A DNA stretch of 64,000 nt from Streptomyces fuscichromogenes (lineage in GTDB: Bacteria; Actinomycetota; Actinomycetes; Streptomycetales; Streptomycetaceae), in the NCBI RefSeq assembly GCF_014645815.1, contig NZ_BMML01000034.1, positions 31,982 through 95,981 of the forward strand, given 5' to 3'. Of the stretch, positions 40,696-48,624 are shown one piece after another. Every line of letters begins with the position of its first letter. Position 1 is the stretch's first letter. The position numbers and the translations under genes are program-made. The notes below the pieces were generated by a model, which was not told the origin of the DNA, did not search any database, and saw only the letters and a list, made by a program, of their open reading frames with translations.

Positions 40696-42120
40696 TCACC
40701 GCTCACGGTGCTCCGAAGGGGCGGGCGCGGCCTTTTCCCCGGTGGGGCGACGACGGTCCGGTCGCACCCCTTCCTGCGGGGTCGCTGCGGCCGGGGTGAG
40801 GCGGCCGGTACGACGGTGGAAGGAGATCGTCTTGGTGACGGCCTGGAGCAGGTTGGCCACCGCCAGGGCGGTCCACAGGCCGGGCAGTCCGGCCGCGTCG
40901 GCGACCGGGACGGACATCGCGGCCAGGATCCCGAACCACACCGCCGTCGACACCAGACTCGGCCCGGCACGCTTGAGCCCGACGAGCCCGAAGCCCGCGA
41001 CCGCCTGAAGGGCGTCGGTGACCACCACGGCCAGGACCAGCGGCAGCAGCCGGTTCACCTGGTCCGCCACGGCCGGGGTCCCGGTGAACAGATGCAGCAC
41101 CGGGCTCCGGAACACCAGCAGTACGGCCCCGAGCGCGCCGACCGCGGACAGCGCCACCCGCATCCCGGCCCACACACCGGCGCGGACCCGGCCGACGTCC
41201 CCGGTCACGGCGTACCCGGCGACCAGCGGGACCGTGGCCTGGCCGACCGCGACCGCCGCGGTGAAGACCAGGTTCACCAGGGCCTCGGAGACCCCGTGCA
41301 CGGCGGCGCTGTCCGTGCCGAGCCGCGCGGCGGCGAGCGTCAGCACCCCGAGCACCGAGAACTTCACCAGCACGGTCGCGCCGAGCGGGATCCCCACCCG
41401 GGCCAGCCGCAGGATCAGCCGCGGATCCGGCCGGCCGGGGCGGATGCTCCGACCGGCCAGCACGGTACGGCGGCGCAGCGCGCGCTGGTTGAGGACGGCG
41501 CCGACCAGGGCGGCGGCCAGCACGGCCAGGCCGGCGCCGGTCAGACCGCGGCTGGGCAGCGGTCCCGGCCCGCCGACGAGCAGCACCGACAGCGTCACGG
41601 AGACCGCGGTCCCCACCAGCCCGGACCGCATCACCTGGGCCGACTGGCCGAGGGCGACCAGTACGGACGTCGCCGACGAGCCGACCGCGATCAGCAGCAC
41701 CGCGCCCGCCAGCAGCCAAGGGAACGCGCCGAGCGCGTCGAGGACCTCGGGCCGGACCCCGAACGCGCCGCCCAGCAGCGGTACCGCCGCCACCGCCGCC
41801 GCGCACACCCCGCCGGACGCGAACGCCAGCCACATCCCGCCGCGCACCAGAGGCAGCAGCTCCCCGGGGTCGTCCCGGTGCGGTGCGACGAACGGCATCA
41901 CCCCGCGCAGCGCACCCGCCACCGCGGCCGTGGCCGGGCTGAAGACGGCCACCGTGACGGCGAACGCGGCCAGTGCGACGGTGGCGTGGCGGCCCAGCAG
42001 CGCCGTGTCGACGAGCGAGGCCGCCGACGCGGCGAGGATGGACACGTACAGCGGCAGCGCCGCCCTCGCGATGACGGCGGAGGGGGAGGACGAGACCGGG
42101 GAGACCTCGCGACCGCTCAC
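40696..42120 (-). CDS. MATE-family efflux transporter
   Basis: 474-aa membrane protein with about 12 hydrophobic segments and the two-bundle layout of MATE/DinF-like exporters (ARAALPLYVSILAASAASLVDTALLGR ... LVNLVFTAAVAVGQATVPLVAGYAVTG). It would expel cationic or aromatic compounds using Na+ or H+. GTG 42120 is used; upstream in-frame sequence overlaps a dispersed repeat and is not membrane-like. It is the first core gene to the right of the island. A basic, Pro-rich C-terminal tail of about 40 residues is predicted to be cytoplasmic. Confidence 0.87.
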   Translation of the reverse strand: MSGREVSPVSSSPSAVIARAALPLYVSILAASAASLVDTALLGRHATVALAAFAVTVAVFSPATAAVAGALRGVMPFVAPHRDDPGELLPLVRGGMWLAFASGGVCAAAVAAVPLLGGAFGVRPEVLDALGAFPWLLAGAVLLIAVGSSATSVLVALGQSAQVMRSGLVGTAVSVTLSVLLVGGPGPLPSRGLTGAGLAVLAAALVGAVLNQRALRRRTVLAGRSIRPGRPDPRLILRLARVGIPLGATVLVKFSVLGVLTLAAARLGTDSAAVHGVSEALVNLVFTAAVAVGQATVPLVAGYAVTGDVGRVRAGVWAGMRVALSAVGALGAVLLVFRSPVLHLFTGTPAVADQVNRLLPLVLAVVVTDALQAVAGFGLVGLKRAGPSLVSTAVWFGILAAMSVPVADAAGLPGLWTALAVANLLQAVTKTISFHRRTGRLTPAAATPQEGVRPDRRRPTGEKAAPAPSEHRER

Positions 42121-42250
42121 ACCCGCGCCGCCCGCCCGGTCACGCGGTTCTCGGCCGGACCGTTCACGGACGCAATCCGGATCATGGAGTCCATCATCGG
42201 CGAGCCCGTCGGCCGTGTCGGGCCGATTTCGCGCCAACTCGGCGCGGTTT

Positions 42251-42275
42251 CCCCGCGCCCCTGAGGGGCGCGGGG
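42251..42275. repeat. Dispersed hairpin repeat, copy
   Basis: CCCCGCGCCCC-TGA-GGGGCGCGGGG, an 11-bp perfect stem, upstream of the MATE gene and followed by a CCTGCGGCTCCGCCAC segment that is also a common Streptomyces intergenic motif. Confidence 0.8.
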
Positions 42276-42369
42276 CTGTGTCAACCTGCGGCTCCGCCAC
42301 GTGGGCGCGACCGGCCACGACGGTGCCGCGGGCGCAGGGCGGTGCGGCACGGCCGTTCCAGCGGAGCGG

Positions 42370-43281
42370 TCAGTGATCGGCGTGGTCGTCCTCGCCGGCC
42401 TCCAGCAGGCCGGCCGCCGCGCCCACGACCCGCGGGTCCGGGCTGCCGACGACCTCCTCGTCCTTGTCCGCGTAGTCGAAGCGGGCCAGCACGCTGCGCA
42501 TGGCCTCGACCCGGGCCCGCTTCTTGTCGTTGCTCTTCACCACGGTCCAGGGCGCGTACTCGGTGTCCGTCTCGCGGAACATCGCGACCTTCGCGGCCGT
42601 GTAGTCGTCCCAGCGGTCCAGCGAGGCCAGGTCCATCGGGCTGAGCTTCCACTGCCGTACCGGGTCGACCTGGCGGATGGTGAAGCGGGTCCGCTGCTCG
42701 CTCTGCGAGACCGAGAACCAGAACTTCACCAGGTCCACCCCGTCGTCCACCAGCATCCGCTCGAACAGCGGCGCCTGGCGCATGAAGCGCCGGTACTGGT
42801 CGTCCGAGCAGAAGCCCATGACCCGCTCGACGCCGGCCCGGTTGTACCAGGAGCGGTCGAACATCACGATCTCACCGGCGGTCGGCAGGTGTTCGACATA
42901 GCGCTGGAAGTACCACTGGCCGCTCTCGCGTTCCGTGGGCTTCTCCAGGGCCACCACCCGCGCGCCACGGGGGTTCAGGTGCTCCGTGAAGCGCTTGATG
43001 GTGCCGCCCTTGCCGGCCGCGTCCCGGCCCTCGAAGACGATGACGATCCGGCGTCCCGTCTCCTTGATCCAGGTCTGCAGCTTCAGCAGTTCGATCTGCT
43101 GGAGCCGCTTGTGCCACTCGTACTCCTTGCGCTCCATACGGGACGCGTACGGGTAGTTCTCCCGCCAGGTGTCGATCGGGGATCCGTCCGGGCGGATGAG
43201 CACGGGGTCGTCGGGGTCGCTGTAGTCGACCTGCAGATGGGCCAGGTCGGCCAGGTCGGACAGCAGGTCCGGCGTCGTCAT
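42370..43281 (-). CDS. ppk2: Polyphosphate kinase 2
   Basis: 303-aa cytoplasmic PPK2 that exchanges phosphate between polyphosphate and (d)NDP/NMP. Walker A is FEGRDAAGKGGT (residues 83-94) and Walker B and lid motif MFDRSWYNRAGVERVMGF. One-domain size fits PPK2 class I (nucleoside diphosphates). ATG 43281 follows GAGGAGG. It shares strand with the downstream-encoded phosphate transporter genes; a polyphosphate/phosphate unit is plausible. Confidence 0.94.
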   Translation of the reverse strand: MTTPDLLSDLADLAHLQVDYSDPDDPVLIRPDGSPIDTWRENYPYASRMERKEYEWHKRLQQIELLKLQTWIKETGRRIVIVFEGRDAAGKGGTIKRFTEHLNPRGARVVALEKPTERESGQWYFQRYVEHLPTAGEIVMFDRSWYNRAGVERVMGFCSDDQYRRFMRQAPLFERMLVDDGVDLVKFWFSVSQSEQRTRFTIRQVDPVRQWKLSPMDLASLDRWDDYTAAKVAMFRETDTEYAPWTVVKSNDKKRARVEAMRSVLARFDYADKDEEVVGSPDPRVVGAAAGLLEAGEDDHADH

Positions 43282-43307
43282 CAAGTCCTCCTCAGCGGCT
43301 CGGTGTC

Positions 43308-43538
43308 TCAGTGGAACTGCGGCACGATCAGGTAGATGCCGTACGCCACCACCGCGGCGCAGGCGAGGAAGCACAGCCCCGCCTGGGCGGCGCCGACGGC
43401 GCTGGTGCCGCCCCGCTCCCTGGCTCCCTCGCGGCGGTCGAGCCCGAGGACGCCGAGGGAGAAGACGACCACCACTGCGAATGTAACGCCGATGCTCACC
43501 GCGGTGACCTCGCCGAGTGCGGTCCAGTCGATGCTCAT
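43308..43538 (-). CDS. Small membrane protein beside the phosphate transporter
   Basis: 76-aa protein with two hydrophobic helices (about 10-32 and 52-71) separated by a charged loop (DRREGARERGG). It lies 14 bp after the pit gene and 26 bp before ppk2, all on the minus strand, so it is probably cotranscribed. ATG 43538 follows GAGGGAG. Not assigned to a named family. Confidence 0.8.
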   Translation of the reverse strand: MSIDWTALGEVTAVSIGVTFAVVVVFSLGVLGLDRREGARERGGTSAVGAAQAGLCFLACAAVVAYGIYLIVPQFH

Positions 43539-43552
43539 GGGAACTCCCTCGC

Positions 43553-44707
43553 TCAGGCGGCGGTGCCGACGTGGGACGGCGGCGTGCTGCGGATGGCGAC
43601 CTCGTGGCCGTCGTTGACGTTCTTGGCGTCGATCGGGTTGCGGCGCGACAGCAGGACGATGCCCGCCGCGAGCGCGGCGCCGACCAGCGCGACCACGACC
43701 GTGCCGAAGTTGCCGCCGTGCTTGACCGCGGCCGCGGAGATGCCGCCGACCAGCGCGGCGCAGGGCAGGGTGATCAGCCAGGCGGCCACCATGCGTCCGG
43801 CGATGCCCCAGCGGACCTCCGCGAGCCGCCGGCCGAGGCCCGCGCCGAGGATGGAACCGGAGGCGACCTGGGTGGTGGACAGGGCGAAGCCCATGTGGGC
43901 CGAGGTCAGGATGACGGCCGTGGAGGCGGTCTCCGCCGCGAAGCCCTGCGGGGACTGGATCTCGGTCAGGCCCTTGCCCATGGTGCGGATGATCCGCCAG
44001 CCGCCGATGTAGGTGCCGAGGGCGATGGCGAGACCGGCGCTGAAGATGACCCAGACCGGCGGGCCGGCGTCGCCCGGGAGCGCGCCGACGGAGATCAGGG
44101 TCAGGGTGATGATGCCCATCGTCTTCTGGGCGTCGTTGGTGCCGTGGGCGAGCGAGACCAGCGAGGCCGAGCCGATCTGCCCGAGCCGGAAGCCCTTGGT
44201 CACGGAGTCCGCGCGGCCGCGGGCGGTGAGCTTGTAGGCGCAGTACGTCGCGACCAGCGCGGCGACGCCCGCCACCACCGGCGAGGCGAACGCCGGGATG
44301 ATGATCTTCTCCAGCACCTTGTCGAAGTTGACCGCGCCGGAGCCCGCGCCGACCCACACCGCGCCGATCAGCCCGCCGAACAGCGCGTGCGAGGAACTGG
44401 ACGGCAACCCGACCAGCCAGGTCACCAGGTTCCACAGGATCGCTCCCACCAGCCCCGCGAAGATCATCGCAGGCGTCACCTTGGCGTCGTTCACAATGCC
44501 GCCGGAGATCGTCTTGGCGACCTCCGTCGACAGGAAGGCTCCGGCCAGGTTCAGAACACCGCTGATCAGAACGGCCGTCTTCGGTTTGAGCGCGCCGGTC
44601 GCGATGGACGTGGCCATCGCGTTCGCCGTGTCGTGAAACCCGTTGGTGAAGTCGAACGCAAGTGCAGTGACGATCACGACCGCCACGAGGAACGTGATGT
44701 GGTCCAT
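43553..44707 (-). CDS. pit: Inorganic phosphate transporter (Pit family)
   Basis: 384-aa permease with the two signature repeats of PiT carriers: GFHDTANAMATSIATGAL near the N-terminus and AHGTNDAQKTMGIITL in the middle, plus GLPSSSSHALFGGLIGA. It takes up metal-phosphate with protons as a low-affinity system. First gene of the pit-small protein-ppk2 group. No clear PHO-box direct repeats were seen upstream. Confidence 0.95.
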   Translation of the reverse strand: MDHITFLVAVVIVTALAFDFTNGFHDTANAMATSIATGALKPKTAVLISGVLNLAGAFLSTEVAKTISGGIVNDAKVTPAMIFAGLVGAILWNLVTWLVGLPSSSSHALFGGLIGAVWVGAGSGAVNFDKVLEKIIIPAFASPVVAGVAALVATYCAYKLTARGRADSVTKGFRLGQIGSASLVSLAHGTNDAQKTMGIITLTLISVGALPGDAGPPVWVIFSAGLAIALGTYIGGWRIIRTMGKGLTEIQSPQGFAAETASTAVILTSAHMGFALSTTQVASGSILGAGLGRRLAEVRWGIAGRMVAAWLITLPCAALVGGISAAAVKHGGNFGTVVVALVGAALAAGIVLLSRRNPIDAKNVNDGHEVAIRSTPPSHVGTAA

Positions 44708-44814
44708 TCCTCAATGCAAACAAGCCTGGGCCAATTACGCGAGAACCAGGGGCAAACGGCCCTCCAAGAACAAACTCCCGTTCGTGTCCGCGATGTGCGT
44801 GCCATGCTGGGCGA

Positions 44815-45213
44815 ATGACCCTGGAGGACCTGCGGCGGCTGCGCCGGGCCCGTGACCGCATGGACCGCGAGTACGCCGAGCCGCTGGACATGGCCGAACT
44901 CGCCCGTACCGCCCTGATGTCCTCCGGCCACTTCCAGCGCAGCTTCCGCAAGGCCTTCGGGGAGACGCCCTACAGCTATCTCATGACCCGGCGGGTCGAG
45001 CGGGCCAAGGCGCTGCTCCGGCGGGGCGACCTCACGGTGACGGAGGTGTGCATGGCGGTCGGCTGTACGTCGCTGGGGTCCTTCAGCTCGCGGTTCACCG
45101 AACTGGTCGGGGAGACGCCGAGCGCGTACCGGGCGCGGGACCACGAGGAGAGCACGGTGATCCCGTCCTGCGTGGCCCGTACGTTCACCCGCCCGCGCCG
45201 CAGGCCGTACTGA
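44815..45213 (+). CDS. AraC-type transcriptional regulator (HTH domain only)
   Basis: 132-aa protein consisting of the double helix-turn-helix domain of the AraC family (LDMAELARTALMSSGHFQRSFRKAFGETPYSYL ... VTEVCMAVGCTSLGSFSSRFTELVGETPSAYR) without a sensor domain. It precedes two VOC genes on the same strand; AraC-VOC pairs are common, with the VOC protein as the linked dioxygenase/resistance-like gene. ATG 44815. Its stop lies within a 16-bp tandem repeat. Confidence 0.88.
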   Translation: MTLEDLRRLRRARDRMDREYAEPLDMAELARTALMSSGHFQRSFRKAFGETPYSYLMTRRVERAKALLRRGDLTVTEVCMAVGCTSLGSFSSRFTELVGETPSAYRARDHEESTVIPSCVARTFTRPRRRPY

Positions 45214-45319
45214 CCGCAGGCCGTACTGACCGCAGGCCGTACTGACCGCAGGGAAATGACCGGACGGAAGCGAGCGCACGGAAACGAGCGCACGGAAGCG
45301 ACCGCACGGAAGCGATCGC
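45199..45319 (+). repeat. Two adjacent tandem arrays: 16 bp x3 and 14 bp x4
   Basis: CGCAGGCCGTACTGAC occurs three times in a row at 45199-45246, the first copy containing the AraC stop codon. It is followed by four units of ACGGAAGCGAGCGC (45264-45319) with single-base changes. Together they fill most of the gap before the VOC gene. Confidence 0.93.
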
Positions 45320-45354
45320 ACGCGCGGCCGGGCGATTCCTCCTAGCCTGGCCCC

Positions 45355-45774
45355 ATGGACGTAAAACTCGCGCAGTGTTTCATCGCCGTCGACGACCACG
45401 ACAAGGCGCTGGCCTTCTACCGTGACGTCCTCGGCCTGGAGGTCCACAACGACGTGGAGTTCGAGGGCATGCGGTGGGTGACCGTCGGGTCGCCGAAGCA
45501 GCCGGGCGTGGAGATCGTGCTGGAGCCGCCGGGGGCCAACCCGGACGCCTCCCCCGCCGACCGGCAGGCCATGGCCGAACTGCTCGCCAAGGGCATGCTG
45601 CGCGGGGTGATCTTCTCCACCACCGACTGCGACGCGCTGTACGCGCGGGTACGGGAGCACGGCGGCGATGTGATCCAGGAGCCGACGGACCAGCACTGGG
45701 GGGTGCGGGACTGTGCGTTCCGGGACCCGGCGGGGAACCTGCTGCGCTTCACGGAGCGCCGGGCGGCCGAGTAG
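45355..45774 (+). CDS. VOC-family (glyoxalase/bleomycin-resistance) protein
   Basis: 139-aa protein with one vicinal-oxygen-chelate domain: FIAVDDHDKALAFYRDVLGLEV, then GVEIVLEPPG, and RDPAGNLLRFTE with the metal-ligand type residues. Probable enzyme or binding protein; substrate unknown. Follows the AraC-type gene. ATG 45355. Confidence 0.88.
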   Translation: MDVKLAQCFIAVDDHDKALAFYRDVLGLEVHNDVEFEGMRWVTVGSPKQPGVEIVLEPPGANPDASPADRQAMAELLAKGMLRGVIFSTTDCDALYARVREHGGDVIQEPTDQHWGVRDCAFRDPAGNLLRFTERRAAE

Positions 45775-45802
45775 CGCCGGGCAGCGCATCTACGATCACC
45801 GC

Positions 45803-46549
45803 ATGAGCATCCGCTGGACGTACGCCTTCGCCGACCGCCCCGCCGCGCACCTCGCCACCGCCCAGGCGTTCTGGACGGCTGTCACCGGTACCTTCCTCTC
45901 CGCACCCCGCGGCGAGGACGACGAGTTCGTGACACTGCTGCCGGCCTCGGGCGTCGACGCCTGCGTCAAGCTCCAAGGCGTCTGGTCCGGCCCCGGCGGA
46001 GCCCACCTGGACCTCTGCGTCGAGGACGTGCCCGGCCTCCTGAAGCGGGCCCGGGAACTCGGCGCCGAGACGGTCGCCGAACACGACGGATGGGCTGTTC
46101 TGCGGTCGCCCGCCGGACAGTTGTGGTGTGCGGCCCCCTGGCACGGGGAGTCGGTACGGCCGCCGGTCGTGGCGGACAGCCGGCTGGACCAGGTCAGCCT
46201 CGACATCCCGCCGTCCGCCTACGAGGCGGAGACCGCGTTCTGGGCGGAGCTGACCGGCTGGGAGCTGCTGACCGGCTCGCTGCCGGAGTTCCGGGTGCTC
46301 AGGCCACCGGCCGGCCTGCCCGTCCGGATCCTGCTCCAGCGGCTGGACACCGAACAGCCCGCCGCCGCCCACCTCGACCTGGCCTGCGCGGACATCCCGG
46401 CGACCCGCGCCCGGCACGAGGAACTCGGCGCCGTGCACGTGGCCGACGGCCGCCACCAGCACTGGACCGTGATGCGCGACCCGGCGGGCGGCCTCTACTG
46501 CCTGACCGCCCGCGACCCGGAGACCGGCGGCCTCCCGAACCGGGGCTAG
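45803..46549 (+). CDS. Two-domain VOC-family protein
   Basis: 248-aa protein with two VOC domains (about 1-120 and 125-240), the second including LDQVSLDIPPSAYEAETAFWAELTGWEL and MRDPAGGLYCLTARDPETG. Domain duplication within a chain is typical of the family. ATG 45803 lies 28 bp after the single-domain VOC gene, so they are probably cotranscribed. Confidence 0.87.
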   Translation: MSIRWTYAFADRPAAHLATAQAFWTAVTGTFLSAPRGEDDEFVTLLPASGVDACVKLQGVWSGPGGAHLDLCVEDVPGLLKRARELGAETVAEHDGWAVLRSPAGQLWCAAPWHGESVRPPVVADSRLDQVSLDIPPSAYEAETAFWAELTGWELLTGSLPEFRVLRPPAGLPVRILLQRLDTEQPAAAHLDLACADIPATRARHEELGAVHVADGRHQHWTVMRDPAGGLYCLTARDPETGGLPNRG

Positions 46550-46616
46550 CGGCCGGGAGGGCCGAGGGCCAGGGGCGGAGGCCAGGGCCGGGGGCGGGGG
46601 CCGGAGAGACCGCGGG

Positions 46617-46958
46617 CTACGGCTGCTGGGGCCAGGGTTCCACGTCGACCACGGCCGTGACCGGTATCGGTCCGTACACGTGCGGGAACTCCTCGCCGCC
46701 CGGCTTCGGTGCCTCCCACTTCACCGGGGCGCCGACCCGTGCCGGGTCCACGACCAGGACCACCAGCTCGTCCGGGCCGTCGTAGGAGCCGTACAGGAAG
46801 TCGGCCACGCGCGGGAGCTGGTCGCGGGTGGAGAGGTGGATGAAGCCCTCCTCCTGGAGGGTGCGGCCGCGGGTGGACTGCTCGTAGCGGCCCCGGGCGC
46901 GGGCCTCGTCCCACAGGGAGCGCTCGGTGATGTGCAGGATGTTCGGGAGTGCGGTCAT
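46617..46958 (-). CDS. DUF952-family protein
   Basis: 113-aa cytoplasmic protein of DUF952, recognised by ILHITERSLWDEARARGRY, GFIHLSTRDQLPRVADFLY and the acidic C-terminus (FPHVYGPIPVTAVVDVEPW). Function unknown; the fold is related to toxin-like ADP-ribosyl domains in some analyses. ATG 46958. Confidence 0.87.
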   Translation of the reverse strand: MTALPNILHITERSLWDEARARGRYEQSTRGRTLQEEGFIHLSTRDQLPRVADFLYGSYDGPDELVVLVVDPARVGAPVKWEAPKPGGEEFPHVYGPIPVTAVVDVEPWPQQP

Positions 46959-46967
46959 GCGCCCACG

Positions 46968-47261
46968 CTACGGTCCCCGCCCTGCGGACTCGGGCGGCGG
47001 GGGCCGGGGCGGTGCCGCCTCCTGCGGGCCGGGCGGTCCGGCCGACGGTCCGGCCGACGGTCCGGCCGACGGTCCGGCCGACGGTCCGGCCGACGGTCCG
47101 GCCGACGGTCCGGCCGACGGTCCGGCCGACTCGCCGCAGTGCGGATTGCGGCAGGGACCGGGTCCCCAGACCGGAACCCACGCACCCAGCGTCTTGTGCC
47201 GCCGCACCACCCGCTGGACGGACTCTCCGCAGACCGGACAGACCTGGTCCTGGACGTCCAT
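46968..47261 (-). CDS. Zinc-ribbon protein with tetrapeptide repeat tail
   Basis: 97-aa protein. The N-terminal 45 residues form a probable zinc ribbon (CPVCGESVQRVVRR ... CRNPHCGES). The remainder is a (GPSA)n tail coded by an 8-copy 12-bp repeat, then a Pro-rich end. ATG 47261 is the first Met of the cysteine domain. It lies 9 bp upstream of the DUF952 gene on the same strand, suggesting one transcript. Confidence 0.7.
   Translation of the reverse strand: MDVQDQVCPVCGESVQRVVRRHKTLGAWVPVWGPGPCRNPHCGESAGPSAGPSAGPSAGPSAGPSAGPSAGPSAGPPGPQEAAPPRPPPPESAGRGP
47035..47130 (-). repeat. 12-bp tandem repeat, 8 perfect copies
   Basis: GGTCCGGCCGAC is repeated eight times without a mismatch, encoding GPSA units on the minus strand. 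Perfect identity points to recent expansion and likely length variation between strains. Confidence 0.95.
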
Positions 47262-47410
47262 GTCCCCAGCGTAGGCCCGGCCCGGCGGCCACGCGCGCCG
47301 CCTGTCGGCGGGCCCCGCACACCGTGGGGATGTGCGGGACCCGTCGGACCGGAGCCCCCGGAGCACCGTGCGGGGTCAGGAGCCGCGCGGTCCCGGGGAC
47401 CCCGGGGTCC

Positions 47411-48511
47411 TCACCTGCTGCGCCGGGTCACGAACTCGGCGAGCGCGAGCAGGCCGCCGGCCTCCTCGGGGCCTGGCACGGCACGGGCGAGTTCCTGCAT
47501 CGCCCGTGCCATCCGGTCGGCCGCCTCGGACTGCGCCCAGTCACGGCCGCCCGCCCGCTCCACGGCCAGCGCGGTCCGCGCGATCTCGTCGGCGTCGGCC
47601 CCGACGTGCGGCTCGGCGTACAGCTCGGCGAGTTCGGCGGCGGCCGGGGTGCCGGAGGTGAGGGCGGCCACCACCGGCAGGGACTTCTTGCGGGCCGCCA
47701 GGTCCGCGCCGGCCGGCTTGCCGGTGCGCCGGGGATCACCCCATATCCCGATGACGTCGTCGATCAGCTGGAAGGCCAGCCCGGCCTGGCGGCCGAAGTC
47801 GTCGAGCGCCGCCACCTCCGCCGCGCCCGCGCCCGCGTACAGCGCGCCCAGCGCGCAGGCACAGCCGAGCAGCGCCCCGGTCTTGGCCTCGGCCATGGCG
47901 AGCACCTCGTCCAGGGTGACCTCGTCGGGCGCCCGGTCCTCCATGGCCGTGTCCGCGTGCTGCCCCGCGCAGAGTTCGAGGACGCAGTCCGCGAGCCGGG
48001 CGGCGGCCGGCCCGGACGCCGGGTGCGGGTCCTCGGCGAGCAGCCTGAGGGCCAGCGCCTGGAGGGCGTCCCCGGCGAGGATCGCGTCGGCGTCGCCGAA
48101 CACGGTCCACGCGGTGGGCCGGTGCCTGCGGGAGGTGTCCCGGTCCATCACGTCGTCGTGCAGCAGCGTGAAGTTGTGCACCAGCTCCACGGCGGCCGCG
48201 GCCCGTACGGCGGCCGCGCGTGCCGCCGGGCCGCCGAGCGCGTCGGCGGCGGCGAGGACCAGCGCGGGCCGGATGGCCTTGCCCGCGTTGCCGTCCGCCG
48301 GGGAGCCGTCCGCGTGCTCCCAGCCGAAGTGGTAGCACGCGATCCGCCGCATCGAACCGGGCAACGACGCCACGGCGGAGCGCAGTTCGGGGTCGACGGA
48401 CGCCCGGACCCGCTCCAGTATCACCGTCGCCTCGGACCCGTCGGGCGACTCCGGCCTCCCCGGCGGCAGCTGCGTGGCACGCTGCTGCCGCTCCGTCACG
48501 AACTCGGCCAT
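47411..48511 (-). CDS. Polyprenyl diphosphate synthase, family 2 encapsulin cargo
   Basis: 366-aa isoprenoid synthase fold enzyme. The first Asp-rich motif is DDVMD (119-123) and the second DDVIGIWGD (251-259). It chain-elongates allylic diphosphates with IPP. It lies directly downstream of a family 2B encapsulin shell gene and is the cargo type annotated as polyprenyl transferase in such systems. The N-terminal ~30 residues (VTERQQRATQLPPGRPESPDG) are disordered and probably contain the shell-targeting segment. ATG 48511 follows AAGGGGAGG; a GTG at 48634 overlapping the shell gene would lengthen this region by 41 residues and cannot be excluded. Confidence 0.88.
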   Translation of the reverse strand: MAEFVTERQQRATQLPPGRPESPDGSEATVILERVRASVDPELRSAVASLPGSMRRIACYHFGWEHADGSPADGNAGKAIRPALVLAAADALGGPAARAAAVRAAAAVELVHNFTLLHDDVMDRDTSRRHRPTAWTVFGDADAILAGDALQALALRLLAEDPHPASGPAAARLADCVLELCAGQHADTAMEDRAPDEVTLDEVLAMAEAKTGALLGCACALGALYAGAGAAEVAALDDFGRQAGLAFQLIDDVIGIWGDPRRTGKPAGADLAARKKSLPVVAALTSGTPAAAELAELYAEPHVGADADEIARTALAVERAGGRDWAQSEAADRMARAMQELARAVPGPEEAGGLLALAEFVTRRSR

Positions 48512-48624
48512 GGCCTCCCCTTCGCGGAGTGCGCGTACGGTGGCGTCTCCGCCACGGCTCGGCACGTACCCCGAGGGTGTACCCGCCCCGGAGGGCGGGG
48601 ACACGGCCACCAAGTGCGGAAACG

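Noticed and set aside
44708..44814. PHO box upstream of the pit gene
   Set aside because: No pair of GTTCACC-like direct repeats with 11-bp period was found.
45199..45319. CRISPR-like or integron-like repeat
   Set aside because: Short tandem units without spacers or associated genes.
47035..47130. CRISPR array
   Set aside because: Repeats are directly contiguous 12-mers without spacers and lie in a coding frame.
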